Below are positions 1-10,828 of a stretch of DNA of 64,000 nucleotides, in pieces. This DNA is from Delphinus delphis. Lineage: Eukaryota > Chordata > Mammalia > Artiodactyla > Delphinidae. The notes below the pieces were generated by a model. It was not told the DNA's origin. It saw only the letters and a program-made list of their open reading frames with translations, and searched no databases. Positions within the stretch are counted from its first letter, which is position 1; the number at the start of each line of letters is the position of its first letter. The stretch spans positions 15,124,994-15,188,993 of the forward strand of contig NC_082693.1 in NCBI RefSeq assembly GCF_949987515.2, given 5' to 3'. A program made the position numbers and the translations under genes.

Positions 1-138
1 TGATTGTTCCCTTATTTTCTGATAAACAGTGACTGTAATAAATCTTGATCCTGCCTTTGGTCTAGATATTTAGTAGCTGTGTACTTGTTTTCTATAATAG
101 TGATGCACATTAATATTTACAACCGTTTTCCTTTGCAG

Positions 139-264
139 CATCTCCCAGATGGCTCCACGCCCAGTGCACATGTTGAATTTTATCTTTTATCATATCCCAG
201 TGCAGTTCGGAGGAGGAAAACAAAATCTGTTCCAAAATGTACCGACCCCACTTACAATGAAATT
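139..264 (+). CDS. PIK3C2G: PIK3C2G penultimate coding exon (C2 domain)
   Basis: This is a 42-codon exon of the class II phosphoinositide 3-kinase gamma catalytic subunit, a lipid kinase that makes PI3P and PI(3,4)P2 on membranes. The piece belongs to the C-terminal C2 domain: it opens HLPDGSTPSAHV, has the basic segment RRRKTKS, and ends DPTYNEI, the usual C2 core leading into the next beta strand. A polypyrimidine tract and CAG acceptor end at 138, and a consensus GTAAGT donor begins at 265. The exon is in phase 0 on both sides and joins the exon at 8335 to read NEI-VVYDEV. The class II C subfamily is assigned from this C2 sequence and from the neighbouring PLCZ1. Upstream exons lie outside the window. 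Reading continues openly into the intron, which is not coding. Confidence 0.9.
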
Positions 265-774
265 GTAAGTATGAGTCAACTCTTGTCCAGTCGTTTTCTA
301 TTTTTCTTACCATTTTTCAGTTTAACCAAATATGGAAAATTTACAGTAATTGGCAGCATTATTCCATAAAGGGAAGTCATTTCCCAAAATAGCCACTGTC
401 TGCCGATCACAGTTCTTGATGCTATAGGAACTGGAAAATACAGATACTGCTTTCAAAGTGCTTATGAACCAAGTTTCAAATTGTGGCTAGCCTCCAGCGA
501 GAGCCCAAGACTTTACAGCATTTGTTTCACCTACTAACATCCCTGACTCTACCTTATTTTCTCTAACAAGTTTTTCTTTACCTGGTTTTCCTTACCTAAT
601 AACTTTATCATAGTCTAACCTGTGTATAGCAATAAACTTTATAAAATCTCTTTTGAAAAACTAAAAAATATAAAGAAGTACAAATTATATTGAAGTAATT
701 TATATTATATATAGCTCTCTAATTCATTTGTAGTATATGATTTGAACATCTGATCCCCTAATTCTTTCTAAGGC

Positions 775-2290
775 AAACCCTACATTTATTCTCTTGATTC
801 CATCCTTTCCCATCTCCTCTGTACCTTGCTCACTTAATTATTTGCTCACCTTTTCTTAAGGCTGTCTCATCCACTGGATCCTCAACTCAGAAATCTTAAA
901 AAAACAAAACAAACTCTTCAAGTCAGCCTTTCTAAAGCATCCAAATTTTCTTTCCCTCGCTATCACCTCCAAACTTTTGCAAAATTAACACATTTCCTGC
1001 TCTCAGTTCATCACTTCCTTCTCACCCTTTAATCCTTTGCAATGTGGATTCTGACCTTGACTGATGCTGTTTTATTCAAATGGCATCAAAAGACTCCTAA
1101 TTGCTCAATCCAATGAGCCATCAGGCTCGCCTCTCCAGAACAGTTAGACGGCAGCACTGTTAACTGCTTCCTCTTTCTTTACACCTCCGTTTTGCTTCTT
1201 AAGTTCTACCTTTTCTCTTTTTTTAATCAACATAATTTTTATTGGAGTATAGTTGCTTTACAGTGTTGTATTAGTTTCTGCTGTACAGCAAAGTGAATCA
1301 GCTATAGGTATTACATATATCCCCTATTTTTTGGATTTCCTTCCCATTTAGGTCACCACAGAGCACTGAGTAGAGTTCCCTGTGTTATACAGTAGGTTCT
1401 CATTAGTTATCTATTTTATACATAGTAGTGTATACATGTCAGTCCCAGTCTCCCAGTTCACCCACCTGTCCTTACTCCGCTTGGTGTCCATATGTTTGTT
1501 CTCTACATCAGTGTCTCTATTTCTGCGTTGCAAATAAGTTCATCTGTACCATTTTTCTAGATTCCACATATAAGCAATATTATACAGTATTTGTTTTTCT
1601 CTTTCGGACTTATTCATTGAGTTCTACCTTTTCTTACTTCCCTTCTGTCTTCTCTAACCACTCTCTCATTTTCCTTCATTGCCATTCTTCCTCTGAAAAT
1701 ATTTATTTGCTGGAGTTCCATGACCTACCCTCATCTCTTGATATACACACTCAGAAGTATCTTATGTATCTACAGATTTTCATTTATCACTTGTAGGTTG
1801 CATCTGAATTTATTCCTCAAGCCCTGGCTTCTCTCCCAAGCTTTAAACCTGTACTTCTACCTGATTATTAAAGAGCCCCTTTAGGATGCCTCCTACGCAC
1901 TTTTAAATCAGGCTTTCCTCCTCTGTTTGCCATCTCCTCGGAAGAAACTTTCTAATGACGTCACCCTCTCCCTCACTCACAAGTCCAGTTAATCCCCAAG
2001 TTTTGTCAGTTCTACTTGTGCAGCCACCTGCCTCTTCAATCCATCTTCTCCTCTGTGTCCCATCGCTACTTCTTTGAAGGCCTTGCAACTTTGGCTAATA
2101 TAAGAGCCTCCTATCTTGTGTTTTTCAATTAAATCATTCAAATTTCTATCTAAGGTGTCAAAAACTACTCATATTATTCTCCTACCTAACTTTTTTCAAA
2201 TGTTCCTTATTGCCTACTGAATAATATCCAAAATCCCAAGTGTGGCATTCACAGCCTTTCAAATTTGACTCAGTAATTCTCCTGAGCTGT
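775..2290 (+). repeat. L2 LINE remnant interrupted by an L1
   Basis: Pyrimidine-rich diverged sequence has the cadence of L2 ORF2 and 3' region in the forward direction. It is broken by an L1 at 1217-1618 and continues on the other side. The family call is from pattern memory and the limits are approximate. Confidence 0.55.
1217..1618 (-). mobile_element. 5'-truncated L1 3' end, antisense
   Basis: The stretch is the reverse complement of the end of ORF2 and the 3' UTR of a cetartiodactyl L1, including the usual text around a 'gctgtacagcaaagtgaatc' box. It is flanked by the target duplication AAGTTCTACCTTTTCT at 1201-1216 and a near-identical copy at 1619-1634. It therefore inserted into the L2. 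Confidence 0.85.
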
Positions 2291-2299
2291 CTCTGGAGC

Positions 2300-3960
2300 A
2301 ATATCATCCTTATATACTTTTTCAAAAAAATTTTTGTTTTGAGGTAATTGTAGATTCACAAGCAGTTGGAAGAAATAATATATAGAGAATTCAAATACCT
2401 TTCAACCACTTTCCTGCAATGGTAACACTTTGCCTGACTACTGACAATATCACTACCAGGAAATTGACATTGATACGATCCACTGTCCCTATTCCGATTT
2501 CTCCAGCTTTACATGTGTTCTTATGTATATGTGTGCATGTTTAGTTCTGTGCATTTATATCACACGTGTAGGTTTGTGTGATCATCCCCACAGTCAAGGT
2601 ACAGAACATTACATCACGGTGATTCCTGGTGCTACCCTGTTATAGCTGCAGACACTCTTCTCCCTCTAACGCCCCATCCCCAAACCCTGGCAACTATTAA
2701 TCTATTCTCTATCTCTATAACTTTGTCATTTCAAATGTTATGTAAATGGAATCATACAGTTTGTTACATTGTCACTTACCATAGTTCCCTAGAGATCCAT
2801 CGAAGTAGCTGCATGTATCAATAGTTTGTTCATTTTCACTGCTAAGTAGTAGTCATGGCATGGAGATATGACAGTTTCTTTAACTGTTTACCAATTAAAG
2901 GACATCTGGGCTATTTCTGGCTTGGGGCTATTGCACACAAAGCTGCTGTGCTGGCTTCCCTGGTGGCGCAGTGGTTGAGAGTCTGCCTGCCAATGCAGGG
3001 GACACAGGTTCGTGCCCCGGTCCGGGAAGATCCCACATGCTGTGGAGCGACTGGGCCCGTAAGCCATGGCCACTGAGCCTGCGTGTCCGGAGCCTGTGCT
3101 CCGCGACGGGAGAGGCCACAGCAGTGAAAAAAAAAAAAAAAAAAAAGCTGCTGTGCACATTGATATATAGGTTTTTGTGTAAACATAAGTTGTAATTTCT
3201 CTAAGCACATGCTCAAGATGTAATTACTAGGGTATATGATAATGCTGTACCTAGTTTTTCAAGAGACTGTCAAACTCCTTTTCTATACCATTTTACACTC
3301 CCACCAGCAATGTTTGTGCCAATTTCTCTACATCTTTGCCAGCATTTAGTGTTATCACTGTATTTAATTTTAGTTCTTTTGAAAGGTATAGAGTGATAGC
3401 TCATCGTGGTTTTAATTTGCATTTATCCAGTAGCTAATGATGCTGAATTTTCTTCATGTGCTTATTTACCATCTGCATACCCTCTTTCATGAAATGTCTC
3501 TTCATGCCTTTGTTCATTTTCTAATTAGATAGTTTGCATTTTTACTCATTTTTACTGTTGGCTTTTGAGATTCTTTATATACTATGGATAACGGTCCTTT
3601 GTCAGATGTGTGGTTTGCAAATATTTTCTCCCAGTCTGTAGTCTGACTTTTCCTCCTTTTCTCACGGTTTTTCATAGAGTAAAAATTTTCAATTTTGATG
3701 AAACCCAGTTTATCAATTTTTTTTTCTTTCGTAGACTGCATATTTGGTGGCAAGTCTAAGAACTCTTCACCTAGTACTAAGTTCTAAAGATTTTCTCCTA
3801 TATTTTTTCTAAATGTTTTATAGTTTTATATTTTACATCTAAGTCCATTATTCATTTTTAGTTGATTTTTGAAGGAAGTGTGAGGTTTAGGTTGAGGTTC
3901 ACTTTTTTTGCCTATGAATGCCAGTTATTTCAGCACCATTTATTGAAAAAGCAGTTCTTC
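2300..3960 (-). mobile_element. Older L1 fragment, antisense, hosting a SINE
   Basis: This is the reverse complement of the 3' part of L1 ORF2 and UTR, with typical segments around 3290-3480 (antisense of the ORF2 C-terminus). It is strongly mutated, with no long open frame. A SINE at 2952-3143 is inserted in it, so the L1 is the older of the two. Confidence 0.65.
2952..3143 (+). mobile_element. CHR-type tRNA-derived SINE
   Basis: The element starts TGGCTTCCCTGGTGGCGCAG. Its tRNA-derived head has A-box-like and B-box-like motifs (GGTTCGTGCC), followed by the cetacean body and an A tail. A perfect 13-bp target duplication AAAGCTGCTGTGC lies at 2939-2951 and 3144-3156. The clean duplication marks a fairly young insertion. 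Confidence 0.95.
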
Positions 3961-4330
3961 CTATGTTAAATGTCTTTTACACCTTTGACAAAAATAAGGA
4001 ACGTTTGTTTGCTCATGCCCTTCCACTGCCCCATACTTAGTCATATTCTCAAGTCGCATCAGACAGCTTGTCACTCCCTGAATAATCCCTATGACCTCTG
4101 TGATAGAGCTCATGTAACTGTTCACCCTCCTGCCCTTCTCTGCCAACTTTGAGATTTACCTCAAATATGGACTCTGTGAACCAGTCTCTCTTCCCTGTCT
4201 CTTAACGCCACATTTACCATCTCTTATTTATTCCTACACAGACTTTTTTCTTCTAGTGCATTGAAAACTTCTTGAGGACAAGGAAAATGTCTTAGCTTTC
4301 TCAGTATCTTTGAAACTTAGCTACTTCTAA
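3961..4330 (+). repeat. Possible L2 3' remnant
   Basis: There are faint similarities to the L2 3' region (pyrimidine-rich tract, then a segment resembling the 'cttgaggacaaggaaa' part). The match is too diverged for a firm call. Confidence 0.35.
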
Positions 4331-4907
4331 AAAGATTTGTGGGATTAAATATTTGGGATAGTTTTATAAATGACACTTTATGTGTACGTGTATAAAATGT
4401 AAAACTATCAAACATTTATATATATTCAAATAATAGATACTTTAGTAAGGAAATATATTTTGACATTTTATTATTTGTCATGATGTCAACAGCTAGAGGT
4501 ATATACCTCCCAACTATATATCCCTAGTTTCCATACGTTCTGGGCATAAGACCCCCCTACATCAATATCAAGAAACTTCTCAGACTGCATGCTGTACTTC
4601 AGCATTTGTATCTAAGGAAACACATAATGATGAAAAGCCACTAACAATCCAGGAGTTTAAATAAATTTGTGTTTTATTTATCTCAAGCTGTATGTACTAT
4701 AAAAACCGGTAGTAAATGCACATGTGTGGAGATTATTTTATGATGCTTGCTGTGTCCATAAATTGTCTCACGGCTTGCAATAATTCTGAGTCCTCACACA
4801 TTCATGGCCCATTGATTAGAAATCAATGCAATACTTTTCTCCATCAGCACATACTTGTAGCTTGGACACACAGTGTTTATACACTGAACACATTTAAAAT
4901 TGTTTCG

Positions 4908-5044
4908 AAAACAATAGTTCAGGGCTCCCCTGGTGGCGCAGTGGTTGAGAGTCCACCTGCCGTTGCAGGGGACACAGGTTCGTGCCCCGGTCTGGGAAGA
5001 TCCCACATGCCGCGCCACCAGGGAAGCCCGAACCATTATTTTTT
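4908..5044 (+). mobile_element. Truncated SINE head with inverted copy of its own 5' end
   Basis: A CHR-SINE head starts at 4922-4925 and runs to about 5010. At 5012-5029 it meets the reverse complement of the same SINE start (GCGCCACCAGGGAAGCCC). The inversion continues into flanking DNA: the reverse complement of 5030-5044 resembles 4908-4920. The arms are about 30 bp, with three substitutions and one gap, and are separated by about 70 bp. There is no A tail and no direct target duplication. Confidence 0.85.
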
Positions 5045-5131
5045 TAATGATTCATTAGAAATACAGATTCTATTTTAAAACAGAATTATATTGTTATAGT
5101 CAATGTATGTTGTACACTGTATTCCTTTCTT

Positions 5132-5325
5132 TTTTTCTATTGAAGTATAGCCAGTTTACAATGTTCTGCGAATCTCTGCTGTACAGCAGTGACTCAGTTA
5201 TACACATGTAGACATTCTTTTTTTTATATTCTTTTCCATTATGGTTTATCACATGATATTGAATATAGTCCCCTGTACTATACAGTAGGACCTTATTGTT
5301 TATCCATTCTATATATAATAGTTTA
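5132..5325 (-). mobile_element. 5'-truncated L1 3' end, antisense
   Basis: This is the reverse complement of a cetartiodactyl L1 3' UTR (the CTGCTGTACAGCAGTGACTC box and the segment after it). Near-identical target duplications (CACTGTATTCCTTTCT and CATTGTATTCCTTTCT) lie at 5116-5131 and 5326-5341. Confidence 0.8.
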
Positions 5326-5999
5326 CATTGTATTCCTTTCTTAGATATTATCCTACTTAATTAAATTACCCTAAACAGTGTTTTTCTACTTGATGTGACA
5401 ATTTCATACCTACAAATTCAATGTTTGTCAGAAGGCAATGAAGACTTGACACATGCCTATGGGTAAAAAGTATTATAAAGCGAAATTAAAAGAGCTGTGC
5501 ATTTTTGGTTCTGTTTATGTTAAGGCAGAATACATTTAAATCATTTGGTGAAAAGACTCAAAGAATATAATCATCTGAGTACTTCTCTAGCATTACCCAC
5601 TAATTATTCATTGCATTGGAAGAAAAAAGCACTTATTTTTTTTAAACAACATTATGGATGCAGTAAAGCAATTAGAACAGATACATATATATCTTCTATA
5701 ATGTACAATGATTACATGTTTATAAAACCTCAGTCACTTTCAGGAAAATAGCTTTTGCGTAATGAAGCACAGGGAAAAAAATCCATAAAGCAATATAAAC
5801 TTAGGAGTTCAAATGTTTGTATTTTAACCAGGAAGGCAATTAATTCCTGTCATTTATTAAAGAACTTCAGCTTGTTAAATACCTGGGACACTCAATATTG
5901 TGTACAACTGTTATCTCCAGTCAGGGAAGGCAAAATACCAAGAAACAGCTGTTCTTTTTTTGTGTATTTGATGGACCTTTTTCAGCTGTAATTCATTAG

Positions 6000-6105
6000 T
6001 GTTTACTGTGTATCAGGCTTTGTAATAAGGCTTATATTCATTATCTCATTTATTCTTTCTCACAACGCCAGAAGGTAAATATTATCACCATATTCGAATG
6101 TGAAA
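6000..6105 (-). repeat. MIR SINE fragment, antisense
   Basis: The sequence reads as the reverse complement of the MIR 3' half: 'tttactgtgtatcaggc', then 'ctcatttattctttctcacaac' spacing, then the 'gaaggtaaatattatcacc' segment. It ends where the Tigger-like element begins. Confidence 0.6.
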
Positions 6106-6112
6106 ACACATT

Positions 6113-6526
6113 CAGATGGCCCCCAACTTAGGATGGCTCAACCTGAAACTTTTTTTACTTTACGATGGTGCAAAAGAGATATACATTCAGTAGAAACCAT
6201 ACTTCAAGTTTGGAATTTTGCTCTTTTCCCAGGTAGGATACTCCTTCCTGATGCTGAGCCACAGCTCCCAGTCAGCCACGCAATCACAAGAGTAAACAGC
6301 CAATACGCTTACAACCATTTGGTACCCAGACAACCATTCTGTTTTTCACTTTCAGTACAGTATTCAATAAATTACATGAGACATTCTGAGCACGTTTAAG
6401 GTAGTTAGGCTAAGCTATGATGTTTGGTGGGTTAGGTATATTAAATGCATTTTCGGCTACAGTATTTTCAATTTACCATAGGTTTATCAGGATGTAACCC
6501 CATTGTAAATGGAGGAAGAACTGGAG
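6113..6526. mobile_element. Tigger-like non-autonomous DNA transposon remnant
   Basis: The element begins near CAGATGGCCCCCAACTTAGG and ends in a degraded complementary terminus near CCATTGTAAATGGAGG...CTGG. The internal sequence, such as 'tttacgatggtgcaaaag' and the matching inverted right half, fits an abundant mammalian Tigger-type MITE. The 99-codon frame inside it is incidental. Confidence 0.55.
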
Positions 6527-8334
6527 TTGACAACAGATTTATATAAATATGAATCATTGATACTGATATGTTTCTTAGAAAGTTACATCTTTAGCACTAA
6601 TTTATATGATTCACAGAGTTCTTAAACCAGACTTTTCCAAAGGCCTAATGCTTAGAATTATTCCATTTTTCTTCACACACACTAACACTTAGAGGGCCCT
6701 TTCGTCTACTTTCTCTGTAAAATAGGAGGTAAGTTCATCTGCTGAACGTGTTGTGGGGAGGAAAATGGAGGATAATTTAGACAGTTCAAAATAACCACTA
6801 TAGAGAAAAGGAAAGGAGCTTACTCTGAAGTCCTGGGAAGATAAGCGTTCAGGAGACAAGAGTGGTTCACGGAGTCCACGCTGAGCATCCCTTTGCGATG
6901 AAAGATGAATTACATTGGTAGGCTTTTGAAATTTTTAAGGCAGCCCTTAAAATCCTTTACTATCCAGAGGAACTCAATAAATTAAATGGAATAATTTGAA
7001 TAAGCTTTCCTAGAAATTTAAAAGGTAACCTCCTGTCTGGAATGGGAGCAGGATTCTGGAAGAGTCGGTAGCCAGGAGATGTCACACGAAGCAGGGTAGA
7101 CTGGATTAGCATATTATATTGTATCTCATTCCCTTGATTGAATTATTATTTACTTGATAAGTAAATCATTGTTCTGAGCAGCTAACAGATAGATTGATAT
7201 TGAATGGAATTTCATTGATAAATTGATGGGTTCACAAATGGTAGGCAAATGCAGTACGATGGGCTAGAAATTGCATCCATACACACTGAACAGGCCTCGC
7301 AGTGGAGTCCAAGGCCTTTCCTCTCAGTTTGTTTCCTCTGATTCTTTTTTGCATATATAGAGGACGCTTCTGTCTATCTTGTAGTTTAGCTGTAAAAAGC
7401 AAGCATGTTTGTATCATCATATGAAACTCCTCCAAATGTGTTATAAGGAGTTTCCTTGGCAACCATGTTGGATCTACACACAGCTCTCCCCTCCTTTGAT
7501 GTATAACTAATTTCTTGATAGTATTACACTTTTAAAGCTTCTTTACCACTGCAGGCACCCAGTGGTAATGCCTGTGACTTATTTCTTGGATGTTATAAAA
7601 GACAGTTGAACACCTCTCTTTTTTAAAAATAGTTACATGACTAGTAAGTGAAAAAGAGAAAAACACAAAACTATACACACAACATAATTACCGCTCAGAT
7701 TCTTAAAAAGCAATTATATATAGAAAACAAAAAACACATCAAAATGATTATCTCCTAATGGTAGAAATAGAAATTTTTCCTTTCTTTTTTATTCTTTTTT
7801 TGTTTCATCCCCATATTTTAGTTAATAAGCATATATTTTCATAACTAAAAATTAAACAATTTTAAATAAAGTAACCATAGAGCGACTGCTTCACATGTAG
7901 AAGGAAATACTGTACTACATTAAATTAACACACGGAAATCATGGAGATTGGTCTGCTTTCCTCATTAGCCTTCAACAAAGAAAGACAGTGTTCAAGGTCC
8001 CATGTTGCACAACAAATCCAAGGACAGTTGAAAGGTGACAGGTATTTAAATTTATTCCTAGAGAATGATTTACAGTCTTATTAAATTTGGGATAGACAAT
8101 TTTTAATGCAATCAGAGTAAATTCTAAGCTTCTTAGAGAAATATTCTGTCGTTAAACTCCTTTACGTTAGCAGAACCTTTAGCTCTTCAGAATTAGAGTT
8201 AGAAATGAAAGATTCTAACATTAACGTATCCATTCCAAGGTACAAGATATCAGTATGCAAATATTTTTGTTAAAAGCAGTATTTTTTAAAAGATGCATTT
8301 AAGCGTATCTGATTTTTATTCTCTCCCTTTTTAG

Positions 8335-8487
8335 GTAGTATATGATGAAGTCACAGAGCTCCAAGGACATGTCTTAATGCTTATTGTAAAGAGCAAAACC
8401 ACCTTTGTAGGAGCAATTAATATCCAACTCTGTAGTGTCCCACTCAAGGAAGAAAAATGGTATCCACTAGGAAACAGTATAATTTAA
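8335..8487 (+). CDS. PIK3C2G: PIK3C2G last coding exon with stop codon
   Basis: This exon has 50 codons and a TAA stop at 8485-8487. It completes the C-terminal C2 domain of class II PI3-kinase gamma: VVYDEVTELQGHVLMLIV forms beta strands, KSKTTFVGAINIQL follows, and the protein ends KWYPLGNSII, a conserved-looking tail for this subfamily as I recall it. The acceptor is a long pyrimidine run ending TTTTTAG at 8334, and phase 0 joins it to the exon ending at 264. No frameshift or stop interrupts the two visible exons (92 codons). The C2 domain is thought to bind membrane lipids or calcium-independent partners; that role is inferred from the family, not from this piece. Confidence 0.92.
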   Translation, partial: VVYDEVTELQGHVLMLIVKSKTTFVGAINIQLCSVPLKEEKWYPLGNSII

Positions 8488-8917
8488 GCATTGCTATGAA
8501 CATACGCATTCATTACTCGTATTTCTTTCACTTCGGGGCCTCTCTAGCACAAGATCAGGACATTTTTGTTATCAAAGATAGCATGGTGGGGACTTCCCTG
8601 GCGGCGCAGTGGTTAAGAATCCACCTGCCAATGCAGGGGACACGGGTTTGATCCGTGGTCCGGGAAGATCCCACATGCCGCGGAGCAACTAAACCCATGC
8701 GCCACAGTTACTGAAGCCCGCGTGTCTGGAGCCTGTGCTCTGCAAAGAGAAGCCACCGCAATGAGAAACCCACACACCGCGACGAAGAGTAGCCCCCGCT
8801 TGCAGCAACTAGAGAAAGCCCTCTCGCAGCAACAAAGATCCAGCGCAGCCAAAAATAAATAAATTAAAAAAAAAAAAAGGTAGCATGATGGTGTACTAAG
8901 GACACAAAGAAAATAAA
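8488..8917 (+). terminator. PIK3C2G: Probable PIK3C2G 3' UTR and poly(A) signals
   Basis: After the stop there is about 100 bp of unique sequence, then a SINE at 8590-8876. The SINE tail contributes overlapping AATAAA motifs (about 8853-8864). The first AATAAA in unique DNA is at 8912-8917 and another is at 9015-9020. No AATAAA occurs between the stop and the SINE, so the transcript end either lies inside the SINE or runs past it. The true cleavage site cannot be read from sequence alone. Confidence 0.5.
8590..8876 (+). mobile_element. CHR-type SINE (long form) beside the PIK3C2G stop
   Basis: This is the longer SINE type, starting GGACTTCCCTGGCGGCGCAG, with a second part containing 'agcaactagagaaagcc' and an AAATAAATAAATT tail. 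Imperfect target duplications AAAGATAGCATGGTGG and AAAGGTAGCATGATGG flank it (about 8574-8589 and 8877-8892). Their two differences suggest it is older than the SINE at 2952. Confidence 0.92.
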
Positions 8918-9020
8918 TCAGAATCAGTCTTTTATAGTTAGTTATTCTCTACCTGTGTTTCATTGTTTTCTTAGAACCTTTTTTCCAATTGATTGTGTAA
9001 AATTCAATGTATAAAATAAA

Positions 9021-9859
9021 AAAAGGACATTTAATGGGTCTTTTAAATCAAACATGTGTTCATGTTTTATGTGCCTACAGTTAAAAGCAATACTTTAAAT
9101 GTATTTTCCAAAAAAAGACAAGCAAATAAATAAATCTTATCAATTACTTCAACACCTAAGTATATCTGTAACAAATTTTTAAAATTTGAATTAAATACAT
9201 ATACCTACATATCCACTTATAATCTTATTTACTGAGGGGATTAGTAAGCTCTAGAAGAATGCTGTATTAATTTCTGTCAGAAGAAACAAACATAAATGCC
9301 TGAAATTCTTAAATCCAATTTTTGGAAGAAACTTTGTAGTTTTTCACCCTCTTCAGCACCAATCAATTCATCACTGGATTTCACCCAAACAGAGGCATTA
9401 CCACATTTTAAACTTCATTATCCGCTAATTCAAAGATCTCAAACTCTGCAGCTCTCCCCTCTGATCAAAACCTATTCTCTGCACAACAAAAAGTTTTCTT
9501 ACTTCTGAACCTACTTTCATATTCATCATGACCAGAGTAAACAATCCTGCAGATTTCCACCTGCAAAGTAGGTATAACTCAAGGCACTATGCCACATTCT
9601 TTAAGAGAATCAAATTGTTTTTTAAAAATTTCTTCCAATTAAATTATTAAAACTCTTGCTTTACTCAGTGTTTTCCTGTATGTCGATAAAAAAGTAATTT
9701 AAGCTCTTTTTATATGGTTATCTGCATAACGATGTAAACATATAAAAGACTACACTTATTCATTGAAAATATTTCAGTGCCTGGTATGGGTTGATGTAGT
9801 CTCGTTTCAAACACATGATCATGTGAGTCAAGTAAGCCATAATGCTCTGGGCAATGGTT
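9021..9859. other. AT-rich intergenic DNA, nothing recognised
   Basis: No exon-like open frame with splice signals and no clear repeat family is seen. A short frame at 9296-9508 has no recognisable domain. Confidence 0.6.
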
Positions 9860-10814
9860 CTATGTTTCAGGTCCACTCACTCTCCCTTTTCTAACAGATA
9901 GTGATTCCACACCCTTCTTTCTGCTGAAACCTCATCACCCTCTACTGTAATCCTCACTCTCAGCTGATTACTTTGTTTCCTACTTCACTTGGAAACTGGA
10001 ATCAGTCAAAAGAAAACCTCTACATATTCCACTAGCACATCTACCTGCCCAGCAGATTCCATGTTCCTCCTTCCTACTTACTATCGTGGAAAAATGACCA
10101 AGCTTCTACCCAAAACCAATCTCTCAAGTTGTACATTTGATCCCAGCCCCTCTCACCTACTCACAAACATTACTGAAACTCTCCTCTATTCAAAAGCATC
10201 ATTTCTTTATTCTCTACTGGATAATTCACTTCGGCACACAACCATGATGTTACATGGTTACATGATGGTACAACCATCATAAAAAACTTCTTGGCACCTC
10301 CATCTCCCTTCCAAATACTCATCCAATTGGCCTGATCTTCTTTATAGCAAAACTCTTCAAAATTGTTGTCTCTAATCTCTGCCTCCAGTTTCTCTCCTCT
10401 CATTTTCTCTCAGACCATTCCAAGCAGGTGTTTGTCCCAAACACTTCAACAAAACTGCTTTTGTCAAGGTCCCTTCTGACCTCCACATAGCTAAATCCAA
10501 AGGTCAATTTCCAGCCCTGATCTGGGCTTACCTATCAGCAGTATTTGACACAATCAATAACTCTCTTTCTCAACACTCTTCATTTGGCTTCCAGAACACA
10601 AAACCCTTTTGTGCTTTCCTTCTATATAACATCAGTCCCTCCTTCTCAGTCTTCTGTGAAGGAGGATCCCCTTTTCCACAGTCTCCAGTGTTGGAGTGTC
10701 CAGGACTTACTCCTTGGTCCTCTTCTCCATCAGCTTTCACTCCTTAGTGACCTCATCTATTTTGATGGCTTTAAATATCATCTGTATGCTGAGTATTCCC
10801 AGTTTCCCAGTTTT
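9860..10814 (+). repeat. L2 LINE, left part of a split copy
   Basis: The stretch has L2 ORF2 3' sequence in the forward direction (for example the TTCCTTGGTCCTCTTCTCC-like stretch near 10709 and the 'gatggctttaaatatcatct' segment near 10761). It is interrupted at 10815-14683 by an L1 and resumes at 14684 with the expected next L2 segment. Confidence 0.75.
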
Positions 10815-10828
10815 ATAACTTCAGCCCA

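Larger units (their letters stand above)
265..8334 (+). other. PIK3C2G: Last intron of PIK3C2G, with nested repeats
   Basis: This 8.07 kb intron runs from GTAAGT at 265 to a pyrimidine tract and AG at 8333-8334. It contains an L2 split by an L1, an older L1 carrying a SINE, a short fold-back SINE, an L1 3' end, a MIR fragment and a Tigger-like element, each listed separately. I recognise nothing in 270-770, 4331-4907, 5342-5999 or 6530-8330. Confidence 0.85.

Noticed and set aside
2953..3040. tRNA-gene-like A and B boxes
   Set aside because: They belong to the tRNA-derived head of the SINE; there is no cloverleaf or acceptor stem of a functional tRNA.
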